A stretch of 48,602 nt of DNA, from the NCBI GenBank assembly GCA_036558645.1, contig DATBFG010000045.1:1-48602 (forward strand). Reading direction: 5' to 3'. Every line of letters starts with the position of its first letter. Position 1 is the stretch's first letter. A program made the translations under genes and the position numbers. The notes beneath the pieces were generated by a model. The model was not told where the DNA came from and made no database searches. It worked only from the letters and a program-made list of their open reading frames with translations. Source of the DNA: DATBFG01 sp036558645 (GTDB lineage Bacteria; Acidobacteriota; Terriglobia; Terriglobales; Acidobacteriaceae). Positions 46,001 through 48,602 of the stretch are shown here, in pieces.

Positions 46001-47064
46001 GAATCGCCCTCGCGCAAGATGTTCCACCGATAGACTCCCAGGAAATTGCTATTCGCTGGCACCGGGCGCCAGCGCGGGGACGGATGTTTCACCAGGTCAT
46101 CCAGGCGCACCCGTCTCATCTGCCCTTTCGACTTCCCCTCTGGTCCCGTGTGGTAAACAACGAGCGACGCAACATCAGAGTCGAACTGGCTGCGCCCGAT
46201 GAAGATCATGGAGTGATATGGCTCATTTTGTTCCAACTGGCGGTAAAACAGTAGGTCTCCGGGAAGCGCCTGCCGTACATCACGGCTAATGAAATGAGTA
46301 TTTAGCTCTTTCAGCGTTTTAGCATCCGCGAATTGCGCGAACGCCCCGCTCGTCGAATCTTCGGCGGAAAATTCACCAGCGCGCACTCGGAACAGATTTG
46401 CCTCCAACAGCGTAAACGGGTAAGCATACTTTCGCACCGACGGAATGCTTGGCAGCCCAACCAGTCTCGTCTCAGACATCCAGGCCGCGTCATGATCGTG
46501 CAATGCGCCCCTGTAGACAAAGCGAATCAGCGCAGCGCAATCGTCGATTTCTGATGGGAGTTGTTCAGCCGGAATGAGTGATTCGTATTCTGCTAGCACT
46601 GCGAACCACCGACGAAACCCATCTCGGTCCCCGGGATCATCGAGACGCAGAAAATCCGGAGTGCCGTCACTATAGCGGTCGGAGTAGGAAGGAGTAAGTG
46701 TAATCTTGACCGCCGCCGGTTTTAGCCCCCTCATGTCGAGCCTCAGGGGCACTTCTCCCGGCTGTATGCCGGATGTCAGTCGAACCACGACTCGACGGTC
46801 GACCGACGATATCTCACTACGAAATCTTCTTTGCGGTCCGAGGACTACCAGGTCCTGCGCGTGTAAAGCTCGCCCGTCACTGGCGGACAGATTGAGTGTA
46901 ATTTCAGATTGACCGTCCGCGGGAGTAGTGGTCGTACCCTGCGCAACCAGTAGCTGCGGTTCCGGGAGATGTCTCTTATACAGGATGCCACTTGCCAGCA
47001 ACATAACGGCAGCAGCCATGCACACCACCCCATTTCGCGTTCCGCTTGCCGTCGGCAGCATCAT
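45997..47064 (-). CDS. DUF1175 (YfaT-like) protein
   Basis: A 355-aa exported protein with one N-terminal hydrophobic segment. Residues about 40-150 form a beta domain (LDMRGLKPAAVKITLTPSY). The following DUF1175 part has a cysteine-peptidase-like pattern: SEIDDCAALIRFVYRG (Cys) and LPGDLLFYRQ, then YHSMIFIG (His), like NlpC/P60 or CHAP folds. E. coli yfaT, of the same family, also neighbours an alpha-2-macroglobulin gene (yfaS). It is the first gene of the minus operon, and its stop overlaps the macroglobulin start. A peptidoglycan-peptide target is inferred. Confidence 0.85.
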
Positions 47065-47259
47065 GAATGCGCAGGATTATACGCCGATGATCAATGGTCG
47101 AGTCGTGACATTCACATTCTGTCTACCGATTTGAGCCGGCTAAACCATCTCACGAAAGTTGAGTTCGCTTTATGAAGCAAAGGCACGTCCTGCCCGTCTA
47201 ACTACTTCGTCGGAAAACAGTAAAATCACCAAGCCAGACAAGCCCAGGACAAACCGAAT

Positions 47260-48558
47260 ATGAGTTCCCGCAAGGCAACACTCCTTCTCCTAATCCTCAC
47301 AACCCTACCCGTCTTTTCCGTGGACCGTGCGCGGGTAAGCGAGCTGAGCCAGCAAGTCCGCGAATTCACAAAGAAAAATGATTGGATCTCTGCGCGCGAT
47401 GCCATGGCGAAAATCCTTGAAGAGATCGGCACACCGACGCCGATTTACATGTTGCGCATGGCTTCGCTCGAAACCCGTGCAGGAAACAATCGTGCGGCGC
47501 TCGAGTGGATGTCCCGCTATGCCGCAACCGGCCTCACTTACGACATCTCCACGGACGATGATCTGAAGCCCCTACTCGCGGAAAAAGATTACGCTGCCAT
47601 CGCCGCCCGTATGAAAGACGGCTCTTCCCCGATCAGCAACGCCGAGGTGGTTTGCACTCTCCCTATGTCCGACCTCATGCCTGAGGATCTGACCTATGAA
47701 AAATCGTCACGCACCTTCATCGTTTCCAGTGTGCGGCACCACACGCTCTATCGCGTAACCCTTCCCAAGAATCAAGGTGAGGAGTGCGGCCTACAAGAAA
47801 TTCCCCTGGAGGAGAGCGCAAAGCGATGGCCAATCCTGGCGGTGTCTTTCGATTCGACCCGGAAGGTCCTCTGGATGACCGCCTCCGCCATGCCTGGCTT
47901 CAGCGGATTTCGGAAAGAAGATTCCGGCAAGACCTCCTTGATCGCCCTGAATCCCACAAGCGGTAAGATCCTGCGCCGTTTTGACCTCGACGCCCGCGGT
48001 GAGGCCGTGCTCGGCGACATGTCGATTTCGTCAGACGGCACCCTGTTTGTTACCGACAGCATCGGTGGTGGAGTTTATCGGCTTCAAGGCCAGCTCGAAG
48101 CAGCCAAGCTCGAAAAAATCGCCGGTGGTCTTTTCTCTCCACAGACACCGATTCTCGCCAACGATGGCAAGCGCCTCTTCGTCGCCGACTACTCAATAGG
48201 AATCGCAGTCATTGACCCCGCATCCGGCAAAGTGACCTACCTTTCCCATCCCATGGAGATTGCCGTTGGCACGCTCGATGGTCTTACCCTCAGCGGCGAT
48301 ACTCTAATCGGCATCCAGAACGGCACCGACCCTGAACGCATCATGCGTTATCGGCTGAACCCAGATCAGACCGCAGTTGTCTCGCAGGAAGTAATTGAGC
48401 AAGGTCCGCATCTCGGAGACCCAACTCATGTGATCGTAGTTGACGGGTACGCTTACGTCTTAGCCAACGTAGGATGGGGCGAGATCAACGACAACGGCGA
48501 GTTGAAGGCAGACCACAAATTTACCGCTCCCATCCTGATGCGCTTTCCGCTAAAGTAA
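47260..48558 (+). CDS. Secreted SMP-30/NHL-like beta-propeller protein
   Basis: A 432-aa protein with a signal peptide (residues about 1-20), a short helical TPR-like part (about 25-115: VREFTKKNDWISARDAMAKI, LRMASLETRAGNNRAALEWM) and a C-terminal beta-propeller (about 125-430). Blade signatures are VSFDSTRKVLWMTAS, DMSISSDGTLFVTDS and LANDGKRLFVADYS, of the gluconolactonase/SMP-30 or NHL type. No catalytic metal ligands can be assigned. It starts at ATG 47260 and is divergent from the DUF1175 operon. The remaining bases to the window end show only a short GGGC/GCCC hairpin. Confidence 0.82.
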   Translation: MSSRKATLLLLILTTLPVFSVDRARVSELSQQVREFTKKNDWISARDAMAKILEEIGTPTPIYMLRMASLETRAGNNRAALEWMSRYAATGLTYDISTDDDLKPLLAEKDYAAIAARMKDGSSPISNAEVVCTLPMSDLMPEDLTYEKSSRTFIVSSVRHHTLYRVTLPKNQGEECGLQEIPLEESAKRWPILAVSFDSTRKVLWMTASAMPGFSGFRKEDSGKTSLIALNPTSGKILRRFDLDARGEAVLGDMSISSDGTLFVTDSIGGGVYRLQGQLEAAKLEKIAGGLFSPQTPILANDGKRLFVADYSIGIAVIDPASGKVTYLSHPMEIAVGTLDGLTLSGDTLIGIQNGTDPERIMRYRLNPDQTAVVSQEVIEQGPHLGDPTHVIVVDGYAYVLANVGWGEINDNGELKADHKFTAPILMRFPLK

Positions 48559-48602
48559 CCCGACGTATGGGATTTCGGGCACTTCGGCCCGTACTCCCAA
48601 GC

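Overview
The window looks like a chromosomal piece of an acidobacterium, most likely Terriglobia. Pointers are a serine/threonine kinase fused to TolB-like and TPR domains, a DUF2934 protein, FG-GAP/Ig secreted proteins of acidobacterial style, and many small strongly SD-led stress genes. This placement is an inference from gene content, not from a marker-gene comparison.

Layout. 0-5.4 kb: a small basic protein, a 54-residue Flp-type pilin on the minus strand, the kinase, an unknown beta-rich protein and a CDF metal transporter. 5.9-10.5 kb: a secreted NodB-type deacetylase-like protein and a secreted glycoside-hydrolase-like protein, probably one polysaccharide-processing unit. 11-16.2 kb: the most unusual locus. 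An M50-type membrane metalloprotease domain is fused to an enolase whose two domains are in swapped (circularly permuted) order with the active-site residues kept. Tail-to-tail with it, overlapping by 24 bp, lies a PPDK-like protein (ATP-grasp plus phosphohistidine domain) without the C-terminal PEP/pyruvate barrel. Both relate to phosphoenolpyruvate chemistry. 16.6-22.4 kb: YbaK-type deacylase, hypotheticals, and a compact minus-strand operon (RsbRD_N-like sensor, ClpB-D2-like AAA+ ATPase, receiver protein, then a 45-residue membrane peptide), followed by DUF892 and DUF2934 stress genes and membrane proteins.

22.4-27.4 kb: an accessory zone with a decayed FG-GAP fragment, an intact FG-GAP protein, an excisionase-like gene, two sets of 11-bp tandem repeats, a tRNA-like fragment and a copy of a tmRNA 3' end. 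It reads as the remains of one or more integrative elements; no integrase is present. 27.4-29.8 kb: an RNA/cold-response block of five minus-strand genes (52-residue basic protein, receiver-like protein lacking its phospho-acceptor, RRM protein, 70-residue basic protein, ribosomal protein bS21) divergent from a cold-shock protein gene.

29.8-37.9 kb: a DUF455-type ferritin-like protein, ribokinase and a divergent nucleoside-hydrolase-like protein (nucleoside salvage), an MscS channel, DUF4242, a GlxA-type AraC regulator and an Fpg/Nei glycosylase. 38-47 kb: envelope genes. A small penicillin-binding-type transpeptidase and a SpoIID/metallopeptidase fusion on the plus strand face a minus-strand operon of DUF1175, a thioester alpha-2-macroglobulin and a membrane protein. 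The window ends with a secreted beta-propeller protein.
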